64,000 nucleotides of DNA from Sphingobacterium bovisgrunnientis (lineage in GTDB: Bacteria > Bacteroidota > Bacteroidia > Sphingobacteriales > Sphingobacteriaceae). The position numbers were made by a program, and so were the translations under genes. The notes under the pieces are model-generated. The model was not told the origin of the DNA, did no database searches, and worked only from the letters and a program-made list of their open reading frames with translations. Where the stretch lies: positions 1-64,000 of the forward strand of contig NZ_WUQY01000009.1 of the NCBI RefSeq assembly GCF_009829085.1, read 5' to 3'. Positions within the stretch are counted from its first letter, which is position 1; each line of letters starts with the position of its first letter. Positions 55,246 to 62,233 of this stretch are shown piece after piece.

Positions 55246-55623
55246 GAAGCAAACCTTGTAAGCCGGGTTCTGTATCCTTGAGTAAGGATTTCTATCATTT
55301 ATCTAGGCTTGCACTCGCGCACAAGCTCCATCAACCTACCCATTGCGAGCTTTCCGAAGAAAAAAGAACGAGCAGCCCTTGACTCTCGCAACCTATTTGG
55401 TTTTTCAACACACGAGGTTTACCGTAATGTATGTTACCATACAAGACCGTGAGCTCTTACCTCACGTTTTCACCCTTACCCTGCGCGAACGCTTGGCGGT
55501 ATATTCTCTGTGGCACTTTCTGTCTACCCATATGGCATCCTTCCCGTTAGGAAGCGTGTTGCTCTATGTTGCCCGGACTTTCCTCTCTCCCATTACAGGA
55601 CAGCGATAGAACCAGTTTGCTTC
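55246..55623 (-). ncRNA. rnpB: RNase P RNA (type A)
   Basis: 378 nt on the minus strand. Recognised from the conserved segments GAGAGAGGAAAGTCCGGGC (5' CR-I) and ACAGAACCCGGCTTAC (3' end, CR-V). Ends defined by P1 pairing GAAGCAAAC (minus 5', plus 55615-55623) with GTTTGCTTC (plus 55246-55254). It is the catalytic RNA of RNase P, which makes tRNA 5' ends. U-rich sequence follows the 3' arm and can end transcription. The open frames crossing it are not genes. Confidence 0.95.
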
Positions 55624-55628
55624 AGCTG

Positions 55629-55636
55629 CAAAGGTA
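55629..55636 (-). promoter_or_regulatory. -7 promoter element of rnpB
   Basis: TACCTTTG on the minus strand, 5-6 nt before the RNase P RNA 5' end, as expected for TAnnTTTG. The -33 element is not obvious. Confidence 0.65.
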
Positions 55637-55788
55637 ATGGATTATTTGGATTAGAATTGGCTATATGTAGAAATTATATTTTTATTCTTTGTTTAAATCT
55701 TTCCTTATGCCAAGTTTTTTGCTTAAATTTTGTAATAGATTTGAAAATAATTTTTTTGAATAAAAAAGCTAACCGCAATACTAAAACA

Positions 55789-56163
55789 ATGAGAATATTT
55801 AAGTTTATTGTCTGCTTATTAGCTGGACTAATGTTTATCAATGCTGGATTGAATAAACTATTTCATTACATACCTACACCCGAATTAAGTGAAGAGTTGA
55901 CAAAAGTGAATGAAGCTTTTGGAACGATAGAATGGCTAATGCCATTAATAGCAATTGTAGAGATTCTGGGAGGTGTGTTATTGATAATTCCTAAAACAAG
56001 AGCTTTAGGCGCAATTGTATTATTCCCTATTATGGTCGGTATTATGCTACAACATATCTATTATGCCCCTGAAGGATTACCTATGGCTGGTGCATTTTTG
56101 CTTGTCATCCTATGGGTAATCATTGACAATAGAAATAAATACCTCACGTTAATAGAGAAATAA
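55789..56163 (+). CDS. Small DoxX-family membrane protein
   Basis: 124 residues from ATG 55789, which opens the first TM helix (RIFKFIVCLLAGLMFINAGL). DoxX pattern: NAGLNKLFHYIPTPE in the first loop, then IVEILGGVLLIIP, TRALGAIVLFPIMVGIMLQH and a fourth helix. Short stand-alone DoxX, unlike the long one at 18695. It lies 160 nt after rnpB on the other strand and 21 nt before the VOC gene. The open frame upstream runs through rnpB and is not coding. Confidence 0.85.
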   Translation: MRIFKFIVCLLAGLMFINAGLNKLFHYIPTPELSEELTKVNEAFGTIEWLMPLIAIVEILGGVLLIIPKTRALGAIVLFPIMVGIMLQHIYYAPEGLPMAGAFLLVILWVIIDNRNKYLTLIEK

Positions 56164-56184
56164 CTATATATAAACTTAATTATT

Positions 56185-56628
56185 ATGGCAAAAGTTCATT
56201 CCTATCTTAATTTCAACGGAAATTGCGAAGAAGCATTCAATTTCTACAAAGGTGTTTTTAATACTGAATTTACTGGTATATATCGATTTGGTGATATGCC
56301 CGAAGATCCTAGTTATACAGTTCCTGAAGCAGATAAAAACAAAATAATGCATGTCGGTTTACCTTTAAACGAGTACAGTACGCTTATGGGATCTGATTGT
56401 TTGGAAACTTTTGGACAAAAAGCTGTCACGGGAACAACAACTTACGTTATGCTAGATGTTGATACAGCAGAAGAAGCACATAAATTATACAATTCACTTT
56501 CGGTGAATGCTCAGAATATGGAAATGCCTCTAGGTGATGTATTTTTTGCGGAATTATTTTCTTCATTCACTGATCAATTCGGAATAGCTTGGATGATTCA
56601 TTTTGAAGGAAATAGAAAATTTGAATAA
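56185..56628 (+). CDS. VOC-family (PhnB-like glyoxalase-fold) protein
   Basis: 147 residues. VOC start AKVHSYLNFNGNCEEAFNFY, with KNKIMHVGLPL, TLMGSDCLETF, and the ending DQFGIAWMIHFE: the PhnB/3-demethylubiquinone-like subgroup. Metal ligand candidates are sparse, so an enzymatic role is not shown. It belongs to a run of small soluble genes (VOC, DUF1697, SRPBCC, DUF1801) from 56 to 61 kb on the plus strand, with spacings of 5-30 nt. Confidence 0.88.
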   Translation: MAKVHSYLNFNGNCEEAFNFYKGVFNTEFTGIYRFGDMPEDPSYTVPEADKNKIMHVGLPLNEYSTLMGSDCLETFGQKAVTGTTTYVMLDVDTAEEAHKLYNSLSVNAQNMEMPLGDVFFAELFSSFTDQFGIAWMIHFEGNRKFE

Positions 56629-56636
56629 GTAATCTA

Positions 56637-57176
56637 ATGGAAACTTTCATTATTTTACTACGTGCAGTAAATGTTGCTGGAAAAAATACCATCAAGATGG
56701 CCGAATTAAAAAGTCATCTTGAAAAAGCTAATTTTCACAATGTCAAAACGTATATCCAAAGTGGTAATATTATTCTTCAATCAGATTTATCAGCTCCGGA
56801 TATTATATTGAAAGTTCAACAAATTATTAGTGAGCAGTTTGGGTTTAGCGTACATGTTTTTGTGCTGACTACAGATTCATTGCAGCACATTTTACATAAT
56901 AATCCATTTCAATATGGTGAAGAAGGAAATCGTATATTTATAACTTTACTAGATAAAAAACCAGATTCTTCGGATTTAGACAAATTAGCTCGTATTGATA
57001 TAAGTGACGAAAAATACGAAATCAAAGATGACGTTTTTTATTTTTACGTTCCGCAAGGAATGGCAAATTCCAAACTTTCTAATCCATTTATCGAACAGAA
57101 ATTAAAAGTGGTTTCGACAGGTCGAAACTTAAACACAATGCTCAAATTAAGCGAGCTTGCCTACCAATTGAACTAA
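56637..57176 (+). CDS. DUF1697 domain protein
   Basis: 179 residues. Typical DUF1697 start (ETFIILLRAVNVAGKNTIKM, then AELKSHLEKANF and VKTYIQSGNIILQSD), ending with RNLNTMLKLSELA. The family is widespread with no proven activity. 8 nt after the VOC gene and 6 nt before the SRPBCC gene. Confidence 0.88.
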   Translation: METFIILLRAVNVAGKNTIKMAELKSHLEKANFHNVKTYIQSGNIILQSDLSAPDIILKVQQIISEQFGFSVHVFVLTTDSLQHILHNNPFQYGEEGNRIFITLLDKKPDSSDLDKLARIDISDEKYEIKDDVFYFYVPQGMANSKLSNPFIEQKLKVVSTGRNLNTMLKLSELAYQLN

Positions 57177-57182
57177 AATGTT

Positions 57183-57701
57183 ATGAAGATTTTAAAAAAT
57201 GTACTTATCGCAATTTTTGCTCTTGTGGCAATTGTACTCCTCATTGCTGCTGTTTTGCCGAAAACTTTTCACGCGGGAAGTGAATTAATTATCAATAGGA
57301 GCTCCAACGAGGTATTTGATTACGTCAAACAGATCAAAAAACAAGGAGAATATGACAATTGGTCACGTCAAGACCCTAATATTCAAAAAGAATATAGCGG
57401 TGAAGATGGAACTGTTGGCTTTACGTACACATGGAAAAGTGATAAAGTCGGTGATGGAAAGCAAGTAATCACCAATGTGGTGGAAGGAAAACGCGTAGAA
57501 ATGGATTTATATTTTAACGGCGAGGGTGAAGCCAACAAATCCTTCATCGCAGTAGATTCTATCGCGCACAATCAAAGCAAAGTAACTTGGGAAATAGACG
57601 GAAAAATTCCTTTTCCATTCAATATTTTCACGTTATTCTACGATATGAACGAAGATTTCAAACAAGGATTAGTCAACATGAAGGCTAATTTAGAACAATA
57701 A
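57183..57701 (+). CDS. SRPBCC-domain protein with an N-terminal membrane anchor
   Basis: 172 residues. One TM helix (NVLIAIFALVAIVLLIAAVL) followed by a START-like hydrophobic-ligand domain (SNEVFDYVKQIKKQGEYDNW, GFTYTWKSDKVGDGKQVI). Resembles polyketide-cyclase-like SRPBCC proteins; the ligand is unknown. Its stop codon lies in a bidirectional terminator shared with the HopJ-like gene. Confidence 0.85.
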   Translation: MKILKNVLIAIFALVAIVLLIAAVLPKTFHAGSELIINRSSNEVFDYVKQIKKQGEYDNWSRQDPNIQKEYSGEDGTVGFTYTWKSDKVGDGKQVITNVVEGKRVEMDLYFNGEGEANKSFIAVDSIAHNQSKVTWEIDGKIPFPFNIFTLFYDMNEDFKQGLVNMKANLEQ

Positions 57702-57726
57702 ATCGAAGAGGGAATCTCTTCGATTT
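57700..57726. terminator. Bidirectional terminator between convergent genes
   Basis: Perfect 11-bp stem AAATCGAAGAG/CTCTTCGATTT (57700-57710 with 57716-57726), 5-nt loop. It overlaps the stop codons of both flanking genes. Confidence 0.88.
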
Positions 57727-58060
57727 ATTTTGCGGAAAGAACATCATTATCAAATTGAACAGCATCCCAACCATTAGCCATGAATTGGCGAATATTTTGA
57801 TGATCTGTACCTTCTGGTGTCGACAATACCGCATCATAATGTTCTGCAAAAAGGCTTAAAGTTTGTTCTTTAGTCAATTTGTTCAATTCTGCAAAAAAAA
57901 GAACACGGGCACTACCTTGATTTTCTGACGCTGAATTTTGCTGCGTACCATTTGTAAATGCAGAAGCCGTGTAATTGTAGTTTTCTTCTATGTGAGCCAA
58001 AACATCTTTGAATACTATTTGTTTTGATTCTAATTGTTGTAATAATTCGTTCAAAGTCAT
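57725..58060 (-). CDS. HopJ type III effector-family protein
   Basis: 111 residues from ATG 58060 (TLNELLQQLESKQIVFKDVL); the longer frame to 58126 overlaps the divergent NlpE gene. Pattern ALHIEENYNYTASAFTNG-like, SARVLFFAELNKLTKEQTL and GTDHQNIRQFMANGWDAVQF matches the HopJ family, named for a Pseudomonas effector but widespread in free-living Bacteroidota. No secretion system is nearby; the name should not be taken to mean an effector role. Confidence 0.83.
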   Translation of the reverse strand: MTLNELLQQLESKQIVFKDVLAHIEENYNYTASAFTNGTQQNSASENQGSARVLFFAELNKLTKEQTLSLFAEHYDAVLSTPEGTDHQNIRQFMANGWDAVQFDNDVLSAK

Positions 58061-58088
58061 AAACAAATATACTTTAATTAACTGCACG

Positions 58089-58532
58089 ATGAAAAATACT
58101 TTTGTCCTTTTAAGCGCAACTCTCACCTTAATTACGCTAAGCTGCCAGAATAGCGCTGATAAAAAAGAAAGTCAGCAACAGGAAGATAGCGTTGCTGTAA
58201 TTGACTCCCATACTTCCGAAAATTCTTTAGACTGGGCTGGAGTATATCAAGACACAATTCCATGCGCTGATTGCCCAGGAATACTCACCACAGTCAAGCT
58301 TTACGAAGATGGTACATACGCGTATTACGCAGAATATTTGGAGCGCAATACGACACTTCAAGATACAGGGAAATTCATGTGGCACAACAATGGTAGCGTA
58401 GTGCATTTGAAAGCGAAAGAAATAGATACAAAGTACAAAGTTGGAGAGAATGTATTATTACAAACGGACAGTACAGGTAATATCATAGAAAGCGAAATGG
58501 CTAATCAATATTCGCTCCACAAGGTATTCTAA
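58089..58532 (+). CDS. NlpE N-terminal-domain lipoprotein
   Basis: 147 residues from ATG 58089. Signal with lipobox LITLSC (Cys about 19). After an acidic linker comes the NlpE_N barrel: DWAGVYQDTIPCADCPGILT with the CxxC pair, TVKLYEDGTYAYYAEYLE. NlpE in E. coli signals surface and copper stress; only the N-terminal barrel is present here, as in most Bacteroidota copies. Divergent from the HopJ-like gene. Confidence 0.9.
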   Translation: MKNTFVLLSATLTLITLSCQNSADKKESQQQEDSVAVIDSHTSENSLDWAGVYQDTIPCADCPGILTTVKLYEDGTYAYYAEYLERNTTLQDTGKFMWHNNGSVVHLKAKEIDTKYKVGENVLLQTDSTGNIIESEMANQYSLHKVF

Positions 58533-58537
58533 AATAA

Positions 58538-58563
58538 GTAGGTTGCACATATATGCAACCTAC
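58538..58563. terminator. Bidirectional terminator after the NlpE gene
   Basis: 10-bp perfect stem GTAGGTTGCA/TGCAACCTAC (58538-58547 with 58554-58563), AT loop. It serves the plus-strand NlpE gene and the convergent small membrane gene. Confidence 0.78.
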
Positions 58564-58597
58564 CTTCGTAATTAACTTACATTACCAAACAAAAATA

Positions 58598-58816
58598 CTA
58601 TTTTTTACCGCCACGAAGAATTGCTACCAAAATCAAAATAAATACTGCAGCTCCTACAATCCACACCCAAGGTTTTGCAAACAAATCATCATCATTTTTA
58701 TTAATATCTACATCTATATCAAGCCCTTTGTCTTGTGCAAATGTTTGAACCGATGTGAAAACGAACATAATTAACAACAACGATCGCTCCCATAATAAGG
58801 TGAAATACTTTTTCAT
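58598..58816 (-). CDS. Small signal-peptide/single-span membrane protein
   Basis: 72 residues. Signal-like N-terminus (LLLIMFVFTSVQTFAQ), short Asp/Asn-rich segment (DKGLDIDVDINKNDDD), one TM helix (WVWIVGAAVFILILVAIL) and basic RGGKK tail. It has the same layout as the 58-residue protein at 53605-53781. Seems to be a real but unclassified Bacteroidota small membrane protein. Confidence 0.75.
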   Translation of the reverse strand: MKKYFTLLWERSLLLIMFVFTSVQTFAQDKGLDIDVDINKNDDDLFAKPWVWIVGAAVFILILVAILRGGKK

Positions 58817-58910
58817 AATGTATAATTCTTAGTTTATAATGTTTTAAAGTAAAACAGAGTACAGTACAAATTTGTTCTAAAAGAACATATAATTTTTAAC
58901 AACTAACGAT

Positions 58911-59363
58911 ATGGACCAAATAATCACAGCCAAAGCATCCATCCAAATACTTAAACCAATTGAAGTAGTGTACGAAGCAATTGTAGACCCTAATAAAATG
59001 AACAAATATTTTATTGAAAGTGGAAGTGATAGACTAGACAATAAATCTACTGTTGATTGGAAGTTTCCAGAATTTGACGATATATTTCCTGTGGAAGGAC
59101 AAATCGTCCAACCATACGATTACATTTCATTTGATTGGAGTGGTGGTGATCCTGATATGCTAGTCGAAATATTTCTTGAAAAAACTTCGCCTATGACAAC
59201 CGTAGTTCGAGTCAAAGAAGGTAAATTTAATCCAGATGAAGAAGGTACCAAACAGGCTATAGGACAGACAGAAGGTTGGGCAAACTTTCTCGCATGCCTA
59301 AAGGCTTATTTGGAATATGGAGTAAATCTTCGTCAAGGAGCTTTCGATTTTATGAAACATTAA
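58911..59363 (+). CDS. SRPBCC/AHSA1-like protein
   Basis: 150 residues. Start ITAKASIQILKPIEVVYEAI, core YFIESGSDRLDNKSTVDWKF, and the C-terminal helix EGWANFLACLKAYLEYG typical of the AHSA1-type SRPBCC fold. Ligand unknown. First of a tight set with the double-DUF1801 gene (6 nt) and another AHSA1 gene. Confidence 0.9.
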   Translation: MDQIITAKASIQILKPIEVVYEAIVDPNKMNKYFIESGSDRLDNKSTVDWKFPEFDDIFPVEGQIVQPYDYISFDWSGGDPDMLVEIFLEKTSPMTTVVRVKEGKFNPDEEGTKQAIGQTEGWANFLACLKAYLEYGVNLRQGAFDFMKH

Positions 59364-59369
59364 ACGGTA

Positions 59370-60299
59370 ATGAATACTGAATTTGAAAATATTGATGCTT
59401 ATATCGCTTTTCAGGAATATGAAAGACAGGCAAAACTGCATGAGTTGCGATCAATAATCGCTGGAATAGTACCAATCGAGACCAAAGAAACAATTTCATA
59501 TGGAATGCCAACGTATAAATTTAATGGCAATCTGATACATTTTGGACAATTCAAAAAACACATTGGGATTTATCCCGGACCTGATGCTATTGAAGCTTTT
59601 AAAGATCAACTTTCATGTTATAAAACTTCTAAAGGAGCAATACAAATCCCAAATGAAGTCCCGTTGAAAAGAAAGCTCATAGAATCCATTGTACTTTTTA
59701 ATGTTAATCTATTAAAAGATAAAAAAAGTCCAAATTGGACTGCTTATCGCGGGCAGTGGGAAGAGTTGTACGAAAAGATGGCACAATTGATTCAAAAAAC
59801 CAGCCTTAAAAAGGAAATTAAATGGGGCATGGATATTTATACGTATGAGGGCAAAAATGTTGTCGGCTGGGCTGGTTTTAAACATTTTTTCTCCATTTGG
59901 TTTTACAATGGGGTGTTTTTAGCTGATCCTTACAAAGTTTTAGTGGCTGCGACAGAAGGAAAAACAAAATCTTTGCGGCAATGGCGTTTACAAGAAAGTA
60001 CTCCATTTGATGAGGATAAAATTTTAGAATATATTAACGATAGCATACAAACGATTGTGGATGGAAAGTTTATTCCTATCGAAAGAAAAATATTAGAGCC
60101 AATAGGGATTTTAAAAGAAGAATTAGTGAATAATTCAGATCTCAACAAAGCTTTTAATGCTTTGACTACTGGGCGTCAGAAAGAATACATTCAATATATC
60201 AATGAAGCCAAACTAGATAAAACAAAAGCATCTCGCCTAGAAAAAATTGCTCCGATGATTTTATCTGGGAAGGGTCTTCATGATAAATACAAACTTTAA
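59370..60299 (+). CDS. Fused double DUF1801 protein with YdeI-like C-terminus
   Basis: 309 residues made of three parts. DUF1801 module 1 (about 5-115; ETISYGMPTYKFNGNLIHFG), DUF1801 module 2 (about 125-225; EIKWGMDIYTYEGKNVVGW) and a C-terminal helical piece (about 255-309; KAFNALTTGRQKEYIQYINE, RLEKIAPMILSGKGLHDKYK) like the YdeI/OmpD-associated family. The two modules are usually separate genes, so this is a fusion or duplication. Fe/siderophore links have been proposed for single YdhG-like members, but none is shown here. Confidence 0.85.
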   Translation: MNTEFENIDAYIAFQEYERQAKLHELRSIIAGIVPIETKETISYGMPTYKFNGNLIHFGQFKKHIGIYPGPDAIEAFKDQLSCYKTSKGAIQIPNEVPLKRKLIESIVLFNVNLLKDKKSPNWTAYRGQWEELYEKMAQLIQKTSLKKEIKWGMDIYTYEGKNVVGWAGFKHFFSIWFYNGVFLADPYKVLVAATEGKTKSLRQWRLQESTPFDEDKILEYINDSIQTIVDGKFIPIERKILEPIGILKEELVNNSDLNKAFNALTTGRQKEYIQYINEAKLDKTKASRLEKIAPMILSGKGLHDKYKL

Positions 60300-60302
60300 A
60301 AA

Positions 60303-60734
60303 ATGGAAAAGCAATTGATACATATTGAAACCGAAATTAATGCGCCATTAAAAACAGTATGGGATTACTATAATAATCCCGAATCGATCACGAAATGGAA
60401 TCAAGCAAGTCCAGATTGGCATTGTCCATTATCTTCTAACGATTTGCGCATTGGTGGTAGATTTAAAAATAGAATGGAAGCTAAAGATGGTAGCTTTGGG
60501 TTTGACTTTGAAGGTGAGTATTTGGATGTAATCCCCAATCAAAAAATTGTTTACAAAATGGATGATGACAGAAGAGTCTTTATTAATTTTCAACATCAAT
60601 CAAATAAAACCACAATAATTATTGACTTCGAAGCGGAAAACATGAATTCTGTAGAAATGCAAAAGGAAGGTTGGCAAGCCATATTAAACAGTTTCAAATC
60701 GTTCGTAGAGCATACATCTGAAGGTATTGATTGA
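60303..60734 (+). CDS. SRPBCC/AHSA1-like protein
   Basis: 143 residues. HIETEINAPLKTVWDYYNNP start, KWNQASPDWHCPLSSNDLRI, GGRFKNRMEAKDGSFGFDFE, and a final helix with EGWQAILNSFKSFVEH: the AHSA1-type SRPBCC pattern. 3 nt after the double DUF1801 gene. Distinct from the SRPBCC genes at 57183 and 58911, so three paralogous folds lie within 4 kb. Confidence 0.9.
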   Translation: MEKQLIHIETEINAPLKTVWDYYNNPESITKWNQASPDWHCPLSSNDLRIGGRFKNRMEAKDGSFGFDFEGEYLDVIPNQKIVYKMDDDRRVFINFQHQSNKTTIIIDFEAENMNSVEMQKEGWQAILNSFKSFVEHTSEGID

Positions 60735-60768
60735 ATTTAAAAACGCGACTAATCTTAATTGCTAAAGA

Positions 60769-61194
60769 ATGGCAGAAAACAAGACACAATTTACCGATGC
60801 AAACGTATTAGATTTCATCAATACGGTAGAAGATATTCAAAAACGCGAAGATAGCTTAGAATTAATTAATTTAATGGAAAAAGCTACGGGAGAAAAAGCT
60901 AAAATGTATGGATCATCCATCATAGGTTTTGGTAAATATCAGTATAAATATGACTCAGGACACAGCGGAGAAGCACCGCTTTTAGGATTTTCGCCACGCA
61001 AAGCTGCCATTTCACTTTACGTCTATACTGGAGCTGAAGAGCACAAGTACTTACTAGACGATCTCGGAAAGTTTAAAGTAGCCAAAGCCTGTATTTATAT
61101 CAAGAAATTAAGTGATATCAATTTGGAAGCATTACAAAAATTGATGGAATCCTCAATTACTTTTATAAGCAAAACATACACACGAATTCAATAA
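60769..61194 (+). CDS. DUF1801 protein (third copy)
   Basis: 141 residues. LINLMEKATGEKAKMYGSSI, IIGFGKYQYKYDSGHSGEAP, LLGFSPRKAAISLYVYTG: a DUF1801 variant related to the modules in the neighbouring fused gene. Soluble, no catalytic motif. Last gene of the small-protein run; its stop is followed at once by a terminator hairpin. Confidence 0.88.
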   Translation: MAENKTQFTDANVLDFINTVEDIQKREDSLELINLMEKATGEKAKMYGSSIIGFGKYQYKYDSGHSGEAPLLGFSPRKAAISLYVYTGAEEHKYLLDDLGKFKVAKACIYIKKLSDINLEALQKLMESSITFISKTYTRIQ

Positions 61195-61227
61195 AAAAAG
61201 ACGAAATGCATTTACGCACTTCATCTT
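61193..61227. terminator. Terminator between convergent DUF1801 and TPR genes
   Basis: 12-bp stem allowing G.U (61198-61209 with 61216-61227) with seven As before it, which become a U-tract for the minus-strand TPR gene. It could also end the plus-strand operon less efficiently. Confidence 0.75.
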
Positions 61228-61249
61228 CATATTTAATTGTTGTTTGTTG

Positions 61250-61921
61250 TTATTTTAAAAGATCTCTGTAAACTTTTGCTTTTTTAAGCTCTGTTTGAAT
61301 GTCCTTTCTATTCGCATCATAGCTTAATACTTTCTCATAATCAGCCACCGCTTTAGTATAAGCATCAGTTGCGATTTGTTTGTTATAACCAGCAGCACCT
61401 GCTGTACCCTTCAAGATACCTAAATCTCTATACGCTACCGCACGATTTTGATATAATTTGGCATCGCTAGCATTGATTGCGATTGCTTTAGTATAATCTG
61501 CTACAACAGATTGTAATAACTGCTCTTTTTGTGCAACTGTTAATTTAGAATCTTTTTCTACGGCTAAAGTATTGTTAGCTTTCGCTTTGTAATACAAGGC
61601 ATTAGCATTTTTGGCATCAAGTGCGACTACTTTGCCAAATGTATCTGCAGCTTTTTTGAAATCTGTAGATTGGAATTGCGAATACCCCAAAAGATAAAGT
61701 ACATTAGGATCATTTGCTTCGGCAGGAAGTGCTTTTTGTAAATGCGTAACAGCCGATTTAAAATCACCATCCAATAATGCTTTTTGTCCCAAACGTACAT
61801 TTGGATTTTTGTGTTCCTCTTGTTGTTGTGCAGATGCAGTTAATGCAAGCATCGCTAGAGCCAACGTTGAAAAGCCAATTTTCACTGATTTCAATCTGCT
61901 ATTCAAATAATTAAAGTTCAT
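61250..61921 (-). CDS. Periplasmic TPR-repeat protein
   Basis: 223 residues. Signal peptide (FSTLALAMLALTASAQ, cut about 31). Tetratricopeptide repeats follow (ALLDGDFKSAVTHLQKALPA, VLYLLGYSQFQSTDFKKAAD, TFGKVVALDAKNANALYYKA, and one toward the C-terminus around ADYEKVLSYDANRKDIQ). Scaffold protein, partner unknown. Stands alone, divergent from lon. Confidence 0.88.
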   Translation of the reverse strand: MNFNYLNSRLKSVKIGFSTLALAMLALTASAQQQEEHKNPNVRLGQKALLDGDFKSAVTHLQKALPAEANDPNVLYLLGYSQFQSTDFKKAADTFGKVVALDAKNANALYYKAKANNTLAVEKDSKLTVAQKEQLLQSVVADYTKAIAINASDAKLYQNRAVAYRDLGILKGTAGAAGYNKQIATDAYTKAVADYEKVLSYDANRKDIQTELKKAKVYRDLLK

Positions 61922-62233
61922 ATCGTGTATTTTTAATTGTTTCTATCCTAATTAGAGTAAATTTGCCACATTAAGTTTAAGCCGTCAACAAATACTTATA
62001 AACATTTCCACATTCTACATGTTCTACATCGAAAATATCCATTTCTAATTAATTTCTAAAACTGCCATCCAGCAATTATATTGCTGACGAAATAGCAGTA
62101 AACGCAATTCATATAGCACAAATGATACCAAATTTGTATTTGGCATTCCACTTGCAATATACTATAACGTATCACAAAGATTTAAAATATACATACAAAT
62201 CTGACATCTTGTCGGAGAAGGAACAATATACAT
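61922..62233. other. Divergent intergenic region between the TPR gene and lon
   Basis: 312 bp with no gene. It must hold both promoters, but no consensus-quality pair was found. A 16-bp palindrome CCAAAT-TTGT-ATTTGG at 62128-62143 (extendable with one mismatch) is about 100 nt before lon and may be an operator of a heat-shock or stress regulator; symmetry is the only evidence. Confidence 0.5.

Noticed and set aside
55343..55788. Open frames crossing the RNase P RNA region
   Set aside because: They run through conserved rnpB sequence. The DoxX-like gene truly starts at 55789.
57725..58060. HopJ-like gene as evidence for a type III secretion system
   Set aside because: The family is common in organisms without type III secretion, and no secretion genes are nearby.
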